Notes: a model not told the origin generated them from the letters alone. 64,000 bases of DNA from Sphingobium fluviale (GCF_004122115.1 NZ_SBKP01000005.1:124001-188000); one strand, 5' to 3'. Counted from the stretch's first letter, positions 35,111 through 45,133 are shown. Made by a program: numbers and translations.

Positions 35111-35857
35111 TTAGAGCCAGGGTCGCTCGCGGAACCACAGGGTCAGCACATATTTGACGCCTGCTTCCACTGGCCTTGCATAATGGGCGCTGTCTGTGTT
35201 GGGCGCTCCATCGCGGTCCATATTGTTCCATAAGAGCAGCGCACCTTGCGAGGGGATTATGGAAAGGCCGGTGGTGACGAACTGCGTTTCGCCTCCCGCC
35301 TCTACGGTATTGCAATAGAGCATTGCAGTCCAGGTTCGCTGCCCGCCCATGTCGCGCATTTGCGGCCAGAAGGTGTCGTTTTGCGGGAAGTAATCCCAAT
35401 GCGGTTTATATTCCTGCCCCGCCGTATAGCGTTGGCCCTGCAACGTTTCGGTGAAGCGCGGTTCGATGCCCATCAGGGCGCAGATGCGCTCCGTGATGGT
35501 GGTAACGAGCGGGTCTGCGCGGTCCATGTGGCAGCTGTGGCTGGTGCGATATTCCGGCCCCTGTGTGCCGGAGAAGAGGATAGAGGGCTGCGCACCTGCG
35601 TCGATCATTGCGCACAGGGCTGCGCACTCGGCGGGCGTCGCGAAATGGGGCCGAAGGAACAGGTCGAGCCGCGCATCGCCCAGCCGCTCTATCATCGGGT
35701 TACGGGCGAGCTTGGCGCTGACCTGCCGCGCGATATGCGCGCGCGCCGCTGAGGGTTGGTCGGCATCATCCGGGAAGGGGCCGTCCTGTCGTATCGTCGG
35801 GGGCTGGGTTGCTTGCTTCGAGGCGCCGAAGAACGGCAGGCGCGAGAGCAGGCTCAT
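35111..35857 (-). CDS. 2-oxoglutarate/Fe(II)-dependent oxygenase (prolyl-4-hydroxylase-like)
   Basis: A 248-residue protein with a C-terminal P4H-type double-stranded beta-helix. The iron ligands are HWDYFPQND (His, Asp) and SAHYARPVEAGVKY (second His, with the 2-oxoglutarate-binding Lys nearby); GGETQFV and GALLLWNNMD are typical. Residues 1-80 look like a variable N-terminal region. Its start overlaps the stop of the (2Fe-2S) protein gene (ATGA), so they form a small operon. Substrate unknown. Confidence 0.85.
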   Translation of the reverse strand: MSLLSRLPFFGASKQATQPPTIRQDGPFPDDADQPSAARAHIARQVSAKLARNPMIERLGDARLDLFLRPHFATPAECAALCAMIDAGAQPSILFSGTQGPEYRTSHSCHMDRADPLVTTITERICALMGIEPRFTETLQGQRYTAGQEYKPHWDYFPQNDTFWPQMRDMGGQRTWTAMLYCNTVEAGGETQFVTTGLSIIPSQGALLLWNNMDRDGAPNTDSAHYARPVEAGVKYVLTLWFRERPWL

Positions 35858-36390
35858 GTGGTAGGCTCTGCTTGGGTGGCGGCTCGCGGCTCGGCTTGTG
35901 TGTCCGGGGTGGCGGGACCGGCGGGAGCCGGGCCTGAGCCGTTCATCATCGCGCTCGCCCGGCGAATCGCGGCGCGAATGCGCGGATAGGTGCCGCAGCG
36001 GCAGATATTGGTGATGGCGGCGTCTATGTCCGCGTCAGACGGCGCGCGGTTCTTTTTCAGCAGGACGGCGGCGGCCATGATCATGCCCGGCTGGCAATAG
36101 CCGCATTGGGGCAGGTTCGCCTCGATCCACGCCTGCTGCACCGGGTGGCTGCGATCGGTGGAGAGCGCCTCGATCGTCGTGACGAAGCGCCCCTCGCACG
36201 CGGCAATCGAGATACGGCAGGAGCGCACCGCTTGCCCATCCACATCCACGGTGCATGCGCCGCAATCGCCGGTGCCGCAGCCATATTTGGTGCCGGTCAG
36301 GTTCGATGCATCGCGCAAAGCCCACAGGAGGGGTGTCTCCGGATCCATCAGGTAGCGCACCGGGCGGTCGTTCACGGTAAAGCTCGTCAT
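35854..36390 (-). CDS. (2Fe-2S)-binding protein, small subunit type of molybdenum hydroxylases
   Basis: A 178-residue protein with the plant-type cluster (GCGTGDCGACTVDVDG) and the second cluster (CGYCQPGMIMAAA, then ICRCGTYPRI) of IorA/CoxS/XdhA small subunits. In isoquinoline 1-oxidoreductase-like enzymes such a subunit passes electrons from a large molybdopterin subunit. No large subunit is present in this window. The C-terminal 25 residues are an Ala/Pro/Glu-rich tail. It is joined to the 2-oxoglutarate oxygenase gene by an overlapping stop/start. Confidence 0.87.
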   Translation of the reverse strand: MTSFTVNDRPVRYLMDPETPLLWALRDASNLTGTKYGCGTGDCGACTVDVDGQAVRSCRISIAACEGRFVTTIEALSTDRSHPVQQAWIEANLPQCGYCQPGMIMAAAVLLKKNRAPSDADIDAAITNICRCGTYPRIRAAIRRASAMMNGSGPAPAGPATPDTQAEPRAATQAEPTT

Positions 36391-36706
36391 GATGCGCTTA
36401 TGGCTTTGAGCGTGGTTCGCTCGCAACAGTTATATGCATGATCCGAAACAGGCAGCTTTGCTGCGTTTCGGAGGTTCGGGTGGGGGAGAGGGCTGGTACG
36501 GCATATCCGCGTGAGCGGATCACACACGCACCAAAAATCAGGAATCATCTTGATGTTAATCCTGTTCGCTGGTAGGGCGCGCCGATCACGACGCAGCTTG
36601 TTGCTTGCGGCGCTATGTTTTTTGTTGTTTTTAATATGTTATTTCGGCTGTGTGTATGGCGAGTAAGTCGCCCTCCAGCCATGCTAGATTGGAGCAAGAC
36701 GGCCTT
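36391..36706. other. Intergenic region with two hairpins upstream of rpsU
   Basis: This region holds the divergent promoters of the (2Fe-2S) gene and rpsU. CCGAAAC at 36443-36449 and GTTTCGG at 36465-36471 form a stem extended by GGCAGC/GCTGC, and ATCCGC/GCGGAT at 36505-36520 form a second small hairpin. No gene is visible. Confidence 0.5.
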
Positions 36707-36913
36707 ATGCAAATCATCGTCCGCGACAATAATGTCGATCAGGCACTTCGCGCGCTCAAGAAAAAGCTGCAGCGCGAGGGCGTGTATCGGGAGATGAAGC
36801 TGCGCCGTCACTACGAAAAGCCGTCGGAAAAGCGCGCCCGTGAAAAGGCCGCTGCCGTGCGCCGCGCCCGCAAGCTGGAGCGCAAGCGCGTGGAGCGCGA
36901 CGGCAGCCGCTAA
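36707..36913 (+). CDS. rpsU: 30S ribosomal protein S21
   Basis: A 68-residue basic protein starting [20 protein letters not shown], with [20 protein letters not shown], as in S21. The true start is the ATG at 36707; an in-frame upstream extension is not part of the family. The C-terminal half is almost all Lys, Arg and Ala. A rho-independent-type hairpin follows. Confidence 0.96.
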   Translation: MQIIVRDNNVDQALRALKKKLQREGVYREMKLRRHYEKPSEKRAREKAAAVRRARKLERKRVERDGSR

Positions 36914-36923
36914 GCTGGAGACG

Positions 36924-36950
36924 ATGCGGGCGTGATTGCCCGCATTTCTT
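36924..36950 (+). terminator. Intrinsic terminator after rpsU
   Basis: ATGCGGGC at 36924-36931 and GCCCGCAT at 36938-36945 form an eight-pair stem with a six-base loop, followed by TTCTT. It is 11 bases after the rpsU stop. Confidence 0.72.
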
Positions 36951-36980
36951 GTTCCGTTCCGCTATATCAGGGCCTTGTCC

Positions 36981-37541
36981 ATGTCTATCACAGCTGTCCC
37001 GCTTCGTCCTGTCGCTAAATGGTCGCTGACCCGCCTGTGGGTGGGCGTCGGCGCTATAGCGCTCGCTGCGGCGGGCCTTGCCTATGCGGGGCAGCGTAAT
37101 GTGGTGCCATCTGCAGCCGCCTATCTCGCAAAAAACGGCAAAGAGGCGGGCGTGATCACCACGGATAGCGGCCTGCAGTATAAAGTGATCCGCGAAGGCG
37201 AGGGGCCAAGCCCCACGGCGGGCGACATCGCGCTGGTCGGCTACACCGGGACGCTGACCGATGGTACGGTGTTCGACCAGAGTGAGCAGGCGGCGATGCC
37301 GGTCGATGGCGTTGTGCCTGGCTTTGCCGAGGGTTTGCAACGGATGAAGCGCGGCGGCGAGTATCAACTCTTCATTCCCCCCGCATTGGGCTATGGCGAC
37401 AAAGAGTCCGGCCCGATCCCGGCCAACTCTCTGCTGATTTTCAGCGTGAAGCTGCTCGATTTCAAATCCCGCGCCGAGATCATGGCGATGCAGCAGCAGA
37501 TGCAACAGATGCAGGGCGGCGGCGAGGCTATGCAGCCCTGA
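36981..37541 (+). CDS. FKBP-type peptidyl-prolyl isomerase, membrane-anchored or exported
   Basis: A 186-residue protein. Residues 16-38 are a hydrophobic signal or anchor (LWVGVGAIALAAAGLAYAG). The FKBP domain runs from about residue 55 to 160: LQYKVIREGEGPSPTAGDIA, VGYTGTLTDGTVFDQSEQ, VVPGFAEGLQRMKRGG and PALGYGDKESGPIPANSLLIF. The C-terminus is a glutamine/methionine-rich tail (MQQQMQQMQGG). The ATG at 36981 places the hydrophobic segment near the start, as in other family members. Confidence 0.92.
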   Translation: MSITAVPLRPVAKWSLTRLWVGVGAIALAAAGLAYAGQRNVVPSAAAYLAKNGKEAGVITTDSGLQYKVIREGEGPSPTAGDIALVGYTGTLTDGTVFDQSEQAAMPVDGVVPGFAEGLQRMKRGGEYQLFIPPALGYGDKESGPIPANSLLIFSVKLLDFKSRAEIMAMQQQMQQMQGGGEAMQP

Positions 37542-37576
37542 TTTCCGGGCTGGGGTAGGTTTCGACTTATCCCACC

Positions 37577-37847
37577 GTCATGCTGAACTTGTTTCAGCAT
37601 CCATTGTGCGGCAGGCTCAATTCTGGAGCGCGCTGCGTTAAATCTGACGCAAGATGTGCGCTCTAACTTTTTGTTGTCGCATCGTTTTTTTCCAAAAACC
37701 GGTTCCCACTTTTGCGCACGATGCTCCAAGATCGAGCAGCAACCGCGCATCTTGAACTCTGCGAAATATCAGTATCGGGCGAAGCCCGCTCCCTCAGTTG
37801 CGGGAGACCGTGAGGCTTGATGGATGCTGAAACAAGTTCAGCATGAC
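37577..37847. repeat. Nested palindromic repeat with perfect 27-bp terminal inverted repeats
   Basis: A 27-base sequence at 37577-37603 (GTCATGCTGAAC...GCATCCA) is exactly repeated in inverted orientation at 37821-37847. Each arm is itself an imperfect palindrome (TGCTGAA/TTCAGCA). Inside lie module A at about 37625-37663 and module B at about 37681-37727, the same two modules as at 53469-53574. The whole lies between the converging FKBP and lepB genes. It is a MITE- or REP-like element with no coding capacity. Confidence 0.82.
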
Positions 37848-37858
37848 GTTATGGTACG

Positions 37859-38731
37859 TCAGTTTCCCCCTTCGGCATGCAAACTTGCGCCCGCCCTGCC
37901 GCCGCGCAGGGATGTCCACCAGCTCAGCGGATTCCAAAGGCTCGTTGTGCCGTCCACCGAAAAAGTGATGAACTCCGCCCGCCCGCCGATGCTTTCAAAT
38001 GGCACAGGGCCACCCAAGCCCCGTTCGGCCAGCGTCGCGCGGCTGTCCGCGCTGTTGTCTCGGTTGTCGCCCATCAGGAATAGATGGCCTGCGGGAATTT
38101 TCTCCGGGCCATACCAGTCCAGCGCGCTGGGCCCGACATCGATGACCTGATAGTGGCGGCCATTGGGCAGCGTCTCTTCGCTGACCGGCAGGCGGCAATA
38201 GCGCTTGCCATCCTGCCCGGCCACCAGCGCGCCGGGAAACTGCCCGGCGGGGCAGGGGGCGTTGGCGTCGACAGGCAGCATCAGCGGCGGCAGAGTTCGT
38301 TGCGGCACAGGCACGCCGTTCAGGATCACGGTCCCGCCGCGGATCTCGATCGTGTCGCCCGGCAGGCCGATCACACGCTTGATATAATCTTCGCGGCTGT
38401 TGCGGGGCGTAACGATAACGACGTCACCGCGCTCAGGCAGCTGGCTCATCACACGCCCTGGCATAAAGGGCAGCGGATGAAAGCTCAGCGACACATAGGA
38501 CCAGCCATAGGGATATTTGCTGACTACCAGACGGTCGCCTTTCAGGAGCACCGGCATCATCGATTCGGAAGGGATATAGAAGGGCTTGGCAATGAAGCTG
38601 TGGAACCCCAATACGCAGAGCAGGAGTACCGCGAGGCTCTTGAACTCGGCCCACCAGTCTATGCCGGAACGGGCGGGTGGAGCGACGGCGCTACCAGCAA
38701 TATGGTTCATATCCGAATCATTCCCGCTCAC
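37859..38731 (-). CDS. lepB: Signal peptidase I
   Basis: A 290-residue membrane protease removing Sec signal peptides. One hydrophobic segment ([17 protein letters not shown]) precedes the catalytic Ser in [14 protein letters not shown]; the catalytic Lys is in [23 protein letters not shown] is the conserved box E. The GTG at 38729-38731 overlaps the acpS stop; an ATG at 38708-38710 is an alternative start. The gene is last in the pyrE-pdxJ-acpS-lepB operon. Confidence 0.95.
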   Translation of the reverse strand: MSGNDSDMNHIAGSAVAPPARSGIDWWAEFKSLAVLLLCVLGFHSFIAKPFYIPSESMMPVLLKGDRLVVSKYPYGWSYVSLSFHPLPFMPGRVMSQLPERGDVVIVTPRNSREDYIKRVIGLPGDTIEIRGGTVILNGVPVPQRTLPPLMLPVDANAPCPAGQFPGALVAGQDGKRYCRLPVSEETLPNGRHYQVIDVGPSALDWYGPEKIPAGHLFLMGDNRDNSADSRATLAERGLGGPVPFESIGGRAEFITFSVDGTTSLWNPLSWWTSLRGGRAGASLHAEGGN

Positions 38732-39138
38732 GCCGCGGCATCCGGCACCGCTTCCAATATAACGAACGCCTGCGCAAATGGATGATCATCGGTGAGCGTG
38801 AGATGAACAAGCATGCGGTGGCCGGGCGGAGTCATCGCCGCAAGGCGCGCGGCGGCGCCGTTGGTCAGTTCCAGCGTCGGGGCACCCGATGGCGCGTTGA
38901 CCACGCCGATGTCGCGCATATAGACGCCATGGTTGAAGCCGGTGCCTATCGCCTTCGAGAAGGCTTCCTTGGCGGCGAAGCGTTTGGCCAGCGTGCCGGC
39001 CTTGGTGAACGGGCGTCTGGCGGCCTTCGCGCGTTCCGTGGCCGTGAAAACGCGCAGCTCGAACCGCTCGCCGTGCCGCTCCAGCACCTTGGCCAGCCGG
39101 TCAATGTTGCAGAGGTCTGAGCCTAAACCCACTATCAT
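38728..39138 (-). CDS. acpS: Holo-ACP synthase
   Basis: A 136-residue enzyme that transfers 4'-phosphopantetheine from CoA to apo-[21 protein letters not shown] at the start carries the magnesium-binding Asp, and [14 protein letters not shown] carries the Glu and Lys of the active site. It overlaps pdxJ at its start and lepB at its end by ATGA/GTGA junctions. Confidence 0.96.
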   Translation of the reverse strand: MIVGLGSDLCNIDRLAKVLERHGERFELRVFTATERAKAARRPFTKAGTLAKRFAAKEAFSKAIGTGFNHGVYMRDIGVVNAPSGAPTLELTNGAAARLAAMTPPGHRMLVHLTLTDDHPFAQAFVILEAVPDAAA

Positions 39139-39869
39139 CGCGCGGCGTCCATATGCGCGCGCATGGTGCGGATGGCGTCGGCCAAGCCGGTGAAGATCGC
39201 CTCGCCGACAAGAAAATGGCCGATGTTGAGTTCGCGGATCTGCGGGATCGCGGCGATCGGCCCAACATTCTCAAAGGTAAGGCCATGGCCTGCATGCGGC
39301 TCGATGCCGTTGCGCGCGGCGAGGGCGGCGGCATCCGATATGCGGCGCAACTCGTCGGCGCGCGGCTGGCCATCGAGATGCGCATAACGCCCGGTGTGGA
39401 ACTCCACCACCGGCGCGCCCAAGCGGATGGCGGCATCGATCTGCGCCACGTCCGGTTCTATGAACAAAGAGACGCGCACGCCGGCATAGCCCAGCGCACG
39501 TACCATCGGGGCGAGCGCATCGAACTGCCGCGCGGCGTCCAGCCCGCCCTCGGTCGTCCGCTCCTCGCGCTTTTCCGGCACGATGCAGGCGGCGTGCGGC
39601 TTGTGGCGCAGCGCGATCTCCAGCATCTCGTCCGTCGCTGCCATTTCGAGGTTCAGCGGCACGGTGAGCGCGGCCATCAGGCTGGCGATGTCCTCATCGC
39701 GTATATGGCGCCGGTCTTCGCGCAGATGGGCCGTAATGCCGTCCGCGCCTGCCTCAACGGCCATCAGCGCGGCGCGCACCGGATCGGGAAAATCGCCACC
39801 GCGCGCGTTGCGGATCGTCGCGACATGGTCGATGTTGACGCCTAAGCGCAGGGGCGGCAGCGCGGCCAC
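39135..39869 (-). CDS. pdxJ: Pyridoxine 5'-phosphate synthase
   Basis: A 244-residue TIM-barrel enzyme that forms pyridoxine phosphate from 1-deoxyxylulose 5-phosphate and aminoacetone phosphate. Hallmarks are [44 protein letters not shown] and [10 protein letters not shown]. The GTG start overlaps the last base of the pyrE stop. It is the usual companion of acpS in proteobacteria. Confidence 0.96.
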   Translation of the reverse strand: MAALPPLRLGVNIDHVATIRNARGGDFPDPVRAALMAVEAGADGITAHLREDRRHIRDEDIASLMAALTVPLNLEMAATDEMLEIALRHKPHAACIVPEKREERTTEGGLDAARQFDALAPMVRALGYAGVRVSLFIEPDVAQIDAAIRLGAPVVEFHTGRYAHLDGQPRADELRRISDAAALAARNGIEPHAGHGLTFENVGPIAAIPQIRELNIGHFLVGEAIFTGLADAIRTMRAHMDAAR

Positions 39870-40456
39870 TATACGGCGTTTTTGCGGCTTCCCGGCTTGA
39901 TGCCGGGGGTTGCGGCCAGCTCTGGTGGCAGGGCATCAGGCTCATAAACTGGAAAATTCAGCGACACTAGAGGATAGAAGGGCACGCCCAGTTCCGCTTC
40001 GCCTGCCGAGCGATCGACCAGCGCAGCTTCGGCGAGCACGATGCCGCCCTCGGCTCGTACAGCTTTCATCGCTTCGCGCGATGACAGGCCGGTGGTCACT
40101 ACATCCTCAACCAGCAGCACCTTCTGCCCCGGCTCGATGGCAAAGCCACGCCGAAGAGTGAACTGCCCCTCCGGCCGCTCCAGAAAAATTGCGTCCACAC
40201 CCAGAGCGCGGCCCATTTCATGGCCAATGATGAGACCACCCATCGCAGGCGAGACGACCAGATCTATCTCGGCTTTCAGATCGCGCGGCAGTTTTTGCGC
40301 CAGCGCCAGCGCCAGTCTTCCCGCGCGTTCGGCGCTCATCAGCACACGTGCGCATTGCAAATAATAGGCGCTGTGCTTGCCCGATGAAAGGACGAAATGC
40401 CCTTCAAGCAATGCTTCGGCTGCACGGAATTCTGCCAGTATCGCGTCTTCGTTCAT
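39869..40456 (-). CDS. pyrE: Orotate phosphoribosyltransferase
   Basis: A 195-residue enzyme making orotidine 5'-phosphate from orotate and PRPP. The PRPP loop is [36 protein letters not shown] near the start and the region [16 protein letters not shown] are typical. It heads the operon pyrE-pdxJ-acpS-lepB and is divergent from ctaC. Confidence 0.95.
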   Translation of the reverse strand: MNEDAILAEFRAAEALLEGHFVLSSGKHSAYYLQCARVLMSAERAGRLALALAQKLPRDLKAEIDLVVSPAMGGLIIGHEMGRALGVDAIFLERPEGQFTLRRGFAIEPGQKVLLVEDVVTTGLSSREAMKAVRAEGGIVLAEAALVDRSAGEAELGVPFYPLVSLNFPVYEPDALPPELAATPGIKPGSRKNAV

Positions 40457-40648
40457 TTACCTTGAATCCGTTTCATTTTCCGCGGTGCAGATAGGGGGGT
40501 TGGGTAGCTGATGCAACCATGAAGAAAAACCCCTTTTGCGGCTTGAGCCTGCTGGCAACCATGCCTATAAGCCCGCCAGTTACGTCCCTGCGACAATGCG
40601 TTGCGGTAGAGGGGGCAAGGCCTAAGGGGAACGGGGTATCATACGCCT

Positions 40649-41650
40649 ATGAATATCGTGAAATCATTGCTTGCGGCGGGATTGCTGGCACTGGTGCCGG
40701 CGCTGGCTGGCTCTTATCCGGCTATGGCGCAGGAAGCTGCTGCACCTGCTGCGGCAGTCGAATCGATGGCCGCTCCGGCTGATATTGCTGCCGCTAATGC
40801 TGCCGCCCCCGCTGCGGAAAAGGTGGCCGCTCCTGAGCGTATGAAGCCGACAGAAGGCATCGGCATGCCCTCGCCGGGCGAATATACGATCCAGAAGCAA
40901 TTCAGTCCGACCGGCCGCGAGGCGCTGTGGATGCATGATGCGCTGCTGCTGCCGATTATCACCGTGATCTCGCTGTTCGTTCTCGGCCTGATGCTCTATA
41001 TCGTCGTCCGGTTCCGCCGCGCGGCCAACCCCGTTCCGTCCAAGACGGCACACAACACCTTTATCGAGATCGTCTGGACCGTGGTTCCAGTCCTGATCCT
41101 CGTGGTGATCGCGGTGCCTTCGATCAGCCTGATTGCCGAGCAATACAAACCCGCGCCCAAGGATGCGTTGACGGTTAAAGTCACCGGATATCAGTGGTAT
41201 TGGGGCTATGAATATCCCGATCAGGGCATACCGGAATATGTGTCGAACATCCTGCCGCCCGAAAAGGCTCTGGAAAATGGCGAACCGAACCAGCTTGCGG
41301 TGGATAACCGTCTGGTTCTCCCCGTTGGCCGCCCGATCCGTCTTATAATCACTGCGGCAGATGTTATTCACAGCTTTGCTGTCCCATCACTCTGGTTCAA
41401 GATGGACGCGGTGCCGGGCCGCCTCAACGAGCGCAGTATCTTCATCGAGAAGCCGGGCGTCTATTACGGTCAGTGCTCAGAGCTGTGCGGCGTGAAGCAC
41501 GGGTTCATGCCGATTGCCATCGAGGCGCGGCCTGTGGCCGAGTGGGAGCAGTGGGTCCGTTCGCAGGGCGGCGATCCCACAGCCAAGGCTGGTGCTGAAC
41601 CGGCCAAGACCGCCGATACAGCCGCGCCAGTCGCGCCCGCCAAGATTTGA
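40649..41650 (+). CDS. ctaC: Cytochrome c oxidase subunit II
   Basis: A 333-residue precursor with a signal peptide (LLAAGLLALVPALAGSYPAMA), an Ala/Pro-rich stretch, two transmembrane helices (ALLLPIITVISLFVLGLMLYI and a second around VWTVVPVLILVVIAV) and a periplasmic CuA domain: DVIHSFAVPSLWFKMD (His) and GQCSELCGVKHGFM (two Cys, His, Met). It starts the aa3-oxidase cluster and is followed 18 bases later by ctaD. The C-terminal 25 residues are an Ala/Lys-rich tail. Confidence 0.96.
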   Translation: MNIVKSLLAAGLLALVPALAGSYPAMAQEAAAPAAAVESMAAPADIAAANAAAPAAEKVAAPERMKPTEGIGMPSPGEYTIQKQFSPTGREALWMHDALLLPIITVISLFVLGLMLYIVVRFRRAANPVPSKTAHNTFIEIVWTVVPVLILVVIAVPSISLIAEQYKPAPKDALTVKVTGYQWYWGYEYPDQGIPEYVSNILPPEKALENGEPNQLAVDNRLVLPVGRPIRLIITAADVIHSFAVPSLWFKMDAVPGRLNERSIFIEKPGVYYGQCSELCGVKHGFMPIAIEARPVAEWEQWVRSQGGDPTAKAGAEPAKTADTAAPVAPAKI

Positions 41651-41668
41651 TATAAGGGTCTCTTCATC

Positions 41669-43348
41669 ATGACGACGATTGCAGCAGACGCTCACGGCCA
41701 CGCCCACGATCATCACGACGCTGATCACAAGCCGGGCTTCTTCGCCCGCTGGTTCATGTCGACGAACCACAAGGATATCGGCACGCTCTACCTCATCTTC
41801 GCGATTATCGCGGGGGTGATCGGCGGTGCGATTTCCGGCCTGATGCGTATCGAGCTGGCGCAGCCCGGCATCCAGTACCTTCAGGGTTGGGCCTCCATCG
41901 CGGAAGGCGGCACCGCATCGCTCGATCAGGCCTATCACCTCTGGAACGTGCTGATCACCGCGCACGGCCTCATCATGGTGTTCTTCATGGTGATGCCCGC
42001 GATCATCGGCGGCTTTGGCAACTGGTTCGTCCCGATCATGATCGGCGCGCCGGATATGGCCTTCCCGCGCATGAACAACATCAGCTTCTGGCTGCTAATC
42101 CCGGCGTTCCTGCTGCTACTCGGCTCGACCTTCGTACCCGGCGGCGCCGGCAACGGCGCGGGCACGGGCTGGACGGTCTATGCTCCGCTCTCGACCTCCG
42201 GCTCGCCTGGGCCAGCGGTGGACATGGCGATCCTGTCGCTCCACATCGCGGGCGCCAGCTCGATTCTGGGTGCGATCAATTTCATCACGACCATCTTCAA
42301 TATGCGCGCGCCGGGCATGACCCTGCACAAGATGCCGCTGTTCGTGTGGTCGGTGCTGGTCACGGCGTTCCTGCTGCTGCTCGCGCTGCCGGTCCTTGCT
42401 GCGGCGATCACGATGCTGTTGACGGACCGCAACTTCGGCACCGTTTTTTATGATGGCCTGAAGGGTGGCGACCCGGAGCTGTATCAGCATCTGTTCTGGT
42501 TCTTCGGCCACCCCGAAGTGTACATCATGATCCTGCCCGGCTTCGGCATCATCAGTCAGATCGTATCTACCTTCAGCCGCAAGCCGGTGTTCGGCTATCT
42601 CGGCATGGCCTATGCCATGGTCGCGATCGGTGTCGTCGGCTTCGTCGTGTGGGCGCACCACATGTACACCACGGGCATGAGCGTGAACGTGAAGATGTAT
42701 TTCACCGCGGCAACCATGGTCATCGCGGTGCCGACCGGCGTGAAGATCTTCTCGTGGATCGCGACGATGTGGGGCGGCTCGCTCAGCTTCAAGACTCCGA
42801 TGGTGTGGGCGTTGGGCTTCATCTTCATGTTCACCGTGGGCGGCGTCACTGGCGTGGTGCTGGCGAATGGCGGCATCGACGATGTGATGCACGACACCTA
42901 TTATGTCGTGGCGCACTTCCACTATGTGTTGTCGCTGGGCGCGGTGTTCTCGCTGTTTGCGGGCTTCTATTACTGGTTCCCGAAAATGTCGGGCCGCATG
43001 TATAGCGAGCTGCTCGGCCAGCTGCACTTCTGGATCTTCTTCATTGGTGTGAACGTGCTGTTCTTCCCGATGCACTTCCTCGGCCTTTCCGGCATGCCGC
43101 GTCGCTATCCCGACTATCCGGAGGCGTTCGCATACTGGAACCAGATCGCGAGCCACGGCTACACGATCATGGCGGTTGGCGTTGGCATCTGGTTCGTGAA
43201 CATCGCTTATTCGATGATGTTCGGCGCCAAGGCGGAGGGCAACCCCTGGGGCGAGGGCGCGACGACGCTGGAGTGGACCCTGTCCAGCCCGCCGCCTTAT
43301 CACCAGTTCGAGACCCTGCCGGTGATCGAGGACAATGCGCACCATTGA
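41669..43348 (+). CDS. ctaD: Cytochrome c oxidase subunit I
   Basis: A 559-residue, twelve-helix haem-copper oxidase core. Haem a ligands are in [12 protein letters not shown] and [10 protein letters not shown]; the CuB site is [17 protein letters not shown] (His cross-linked to Tyr) and HHMYTTGM. A histidine-rich N-terminus ([13 protein letters not shown]) is present. The hairpin at 43373-43404 (TGAGGG...CCCTCA arms) lies after it and before ctaB. It reduces oxygen and pumps protons. Confidence 0.97.
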   Translation: MTTIAADAHGHAHDHHDADHKPGFFARWFMSTNHKDIGTLYLIFAIIAGVIGGAISGLMRIELAQPGIQYLQGWASIAEGGTASLDQAYHLWNVLITAHGLIMVFFMVMPAIIGGFGNWFVPIMIGAPDMAFPRMNNISFWLLIPAFLLLLGSTFVPGGAGNGAGTGWTVYAPLSTSGSPGPAVDMAILSLHIAGASSILGAINFITTIFNMRAPGMTLHKMPLFVWSVLVTAFLLLLALPVLAAAITMLLTDRNFGTVFYDGLKGGDPELYQHLFWFFGHPEVYIMILPGFGIISQIVSTFSRKPVFGYLGMAYAMVAIGVVGFVVWAHHMYTTGMSVNVKMYFTAATMVIAVPTGVKIFSWIATMWGGSLSFKTPMVWALGFIFMFTVGGVTGVVLANGGIDDVMHDTYYVVAHFHYVLSLGAVFSLFAGFYYWFPKMSGRMYSELLGQLHFWIFFIGVNVLFFPMHFLGLSGMPRRYPDYPEAFAYWNQIASHGYTIMAVGVGIWFVNIAYSMMFGAKAEGNPWGEGATTLEWTLSSPPPYHQFETLPVIEDNAHH

Positions 43349-43444
43349 TCGTGCGCTGACATTGACAAACTTTGAGGGGGCGGGCTTGAATTGGCCCGCC
43401 CTCAGCCGCATTTCTCTCTTCGCCCCCGGAGTGGCGCAACGAGC

Positions 43445-44353
43445 ATGACGACCGCGACGATGAATCCTGCTGCCCTCACCGCCGACTGGCGCGATTTTGT
43501 CGCGCTCACGAAGCCGCGTGTGATGACGCTGGTCGTGTTCACCGGCCTGTGCGGCCTGCTTGCGGCGCCGGGGCATATCCACCCGGTGCTGGCCTTCACC
43601 GCGATCCTGTGCATCGCGCTGGGCGCGGGCGCAGCCGCGGCGCTCAATCAATGGGTTGAGGCGGACAGCGATGGCCTGATGAAACGCACCGCCAACCGCC
43701 CGCTGCCCGCAGGGCGGATGGACCGGCAGTCGGCGTTGCATTTCGGGGTGGGACTCTCGTTCTTTTCAGTGATCCTGATGGGCCTCGCGCTCAACTGGTT
43801 TGCCGCCGCGATCCTTGGCGTTTCGATCCTGTTCTACGTGTTCGTCTATACGATCTGGCTCAAGCCGCGCACCGCGCAGAATATCGTTATCGGCGGTGCG
43901 GCGGGCGCGTTTCCGCCAGTGATTGGCTGGGCGGCGGTGACGGGGGACGTCTCCGCGCTGCCCATAGCGCTCTTTTGCCTGATCTTCTTCTGGACTCCGC
44001 CGCATTTCTGGGCACTTGCGCTCTATGTCCGGCCCGATTACGCCGCCGCCGGCATCCCGATGCTGCCTGTGGTGGCGGGTGAGCGCGAGACGCGCCGCCA
44101 GATCTGGGGCTATACCGCGATCATGGCAGTGGCCGCGTTCGCGCCGGTGCTGCTGCGCCTGACGGGCGCGCTCTATGGCACGGTGGCGCTGGTGGCGACC
44201 TTACTGTTCGCCGTTCTGGCGTTCCGCGTGTTCAGTTCGCTGGAGCTGGACCCGGCAAAGATGAAGGCAGAGAGGGCGCTGTTCCGCTATTCGATCCTGT
44301 ATCTGTTCATCCTGTTTGGCGCGGTGGTGTTTGATCGATGGATGTTGGCATGA
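43445..44353 (+). CDS. ctaB: Protohaem IX farnesyltransferase (haem O synthase)
   Basis: About 302 residues from the ATG at 43445. A UbiA-family polytopic prenyltransferase with the aspartate-rich site [21 protein letters not shown] and the later pattern [36 protein letters not shown]. It makes haem O from haem B for the oxidase encoded next door. Its stop overlaps the following small gene (ATGA). Confidence 0.95.
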   Translation: MTTATMNPAALTADWRDFVALTKPRVMTLVVFTGLCGLLAAPGHIHPVLAFTAILCIALGAGAAAALNQWVEADSDGLMKRTANRPLPAGRMDRQSALHFGVGLSFFSVILMGLALNWFAAAILGVSILFYVFVYTIWLKPRTAQNIVIGGAAGAFPPVIGWAAVTGDVSALPIALFCLIFFWTPPHFWALALYVRPDYAAAGIPMLPVVAGERETRRQIWGYTAIMAVAAFAPVLLRLTGALYGTVALVATLLFAVLAFRVFSSLELDPAKMKAERALFRYSILYLFILFGAVVFDRWMLA

Positions 44354-44499
44354 CCGCGCAGGAGAATAAGCCCGTGATCGATGAAGCCCAGATTCGCGCC
44401 CGTCAACAGGCCCGCGCCAAGGTTCTGGCGCTGGCGCTCGGCGCATTCGTGATCCTCGTTTTCGCCATTTCCATCATCAAGATGACGGGTAAGGGATAG
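44350..44499 (+). CDS. Small single-span membrane protein in the oxidase cluster (CtaF-like position)
   Basis: A 49-residue protein in an ATGA overlap with ctaB. The first 25 residues are charged ([20 protein letters not shown]), followed by one transmembrane helix ([19 protein letters not shown]) and a short tail KMTGKG. Short proteins of this layout are usual between ctaB and ctaG in alphaproteobacteria and are annotated as CtaF-like or not at all. It ends seven bases before ctaG. Confidence 0.75.
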   Translation: MTAQENKPVIDEAQIRARQQARAKVLALALGAFVILVFAISIIKMTGKG

Positions 44500-44506
44500 G
44501 GCCGCA

Positions 44507-45091
44507 ATGACACAGGCAATGACAGCATCCTTGAGCAACCCCGCGATGCAGGCAAAACTGCGTCGCACCGGGCTGATGGCACTCTCGATCGCGCTCGGAG
44601 CGTTCGGGCTGGGCTTCGCTTCGGTGCCGCTCTATCGCTATTTCTGCCAGGTCACGGGTTTTGGTGGCACAACGCAACGCGGCGAGACGGTGCCGGGCGT
44701 TCTGCCTGTCGCCGGCAAAACCATGTCCGTGCGCTTTGATTCGAACGTCGCACCCGGCATGCCGTGGCAGTTCAAGCCGGAGCATACCACGCAAACGGTG
44801 GAGATCGGCGCCCGCGCTTTCACCACCTTCATCGCGAAAAACATGAGCGACAAGCCGGTGACGGGTACGGCCGTGTTCAACGTGACGCCTACTCAGTCGG
44901 GCATCTACTTCACCAAAATCCAGTGCTTCTGCTTTACCGAGCAAACCCTTCAGCCGGGGCAGGAGGTGCGGATGCCGGTGATCTATTATGTCGACCCGAA
45001 GATCCTCGACGATCCCGACAACAAGGACACGCAGCAGATTACCTTGAGCTATACGTTCAATCCGGTTGAGCCGAGCGCAAACCGGAGCTAA
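44507..45091 (+). CDS. ctaG: Cytochrome c oxidase assembly protein CtaG (Cox11)
   Basis: A 194-residue copper chaperone for the CuB site of subunit I. One N-terminal helix (GLMALSIALGAFGLGFASVPLY) is followed by a periplasmic domain with the copper-binding QCFCFTEQTL motif. YRYFCQVTGFGGTT near the start is characteristic of the family. Length is normal. Confidence 0.95.
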   Translation: MTQAMTASLSNPAMQAKLRRTGLMALSIALGAFGLGFASVPLYRYFCQVTGFGGTTQRGETVPGVLPVAGKTMSVRFDSNVAPGMPWQFKPEHTTQTVEIGARAFTTFIAKNMSDKPVTGTAVFNVTPTQSGIYFTKIQCFCFTEQTLQPGQEVRMPVIYYVDPKILDDPDNKDTQQITLSYTFNPVEPSANRS

Positions 45092-45133
45092 GGACGTTTC
45101 AATCTAATTTTGGTGAACAGGGAAGAGAGTAGT

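Noticed and set aside
42116..43741. Leftward 541-residue open frame opposite ctaD
   Set aside because: It is His/Arg-rich and mirrors the transmembrane codons of subunit I; not a gene.
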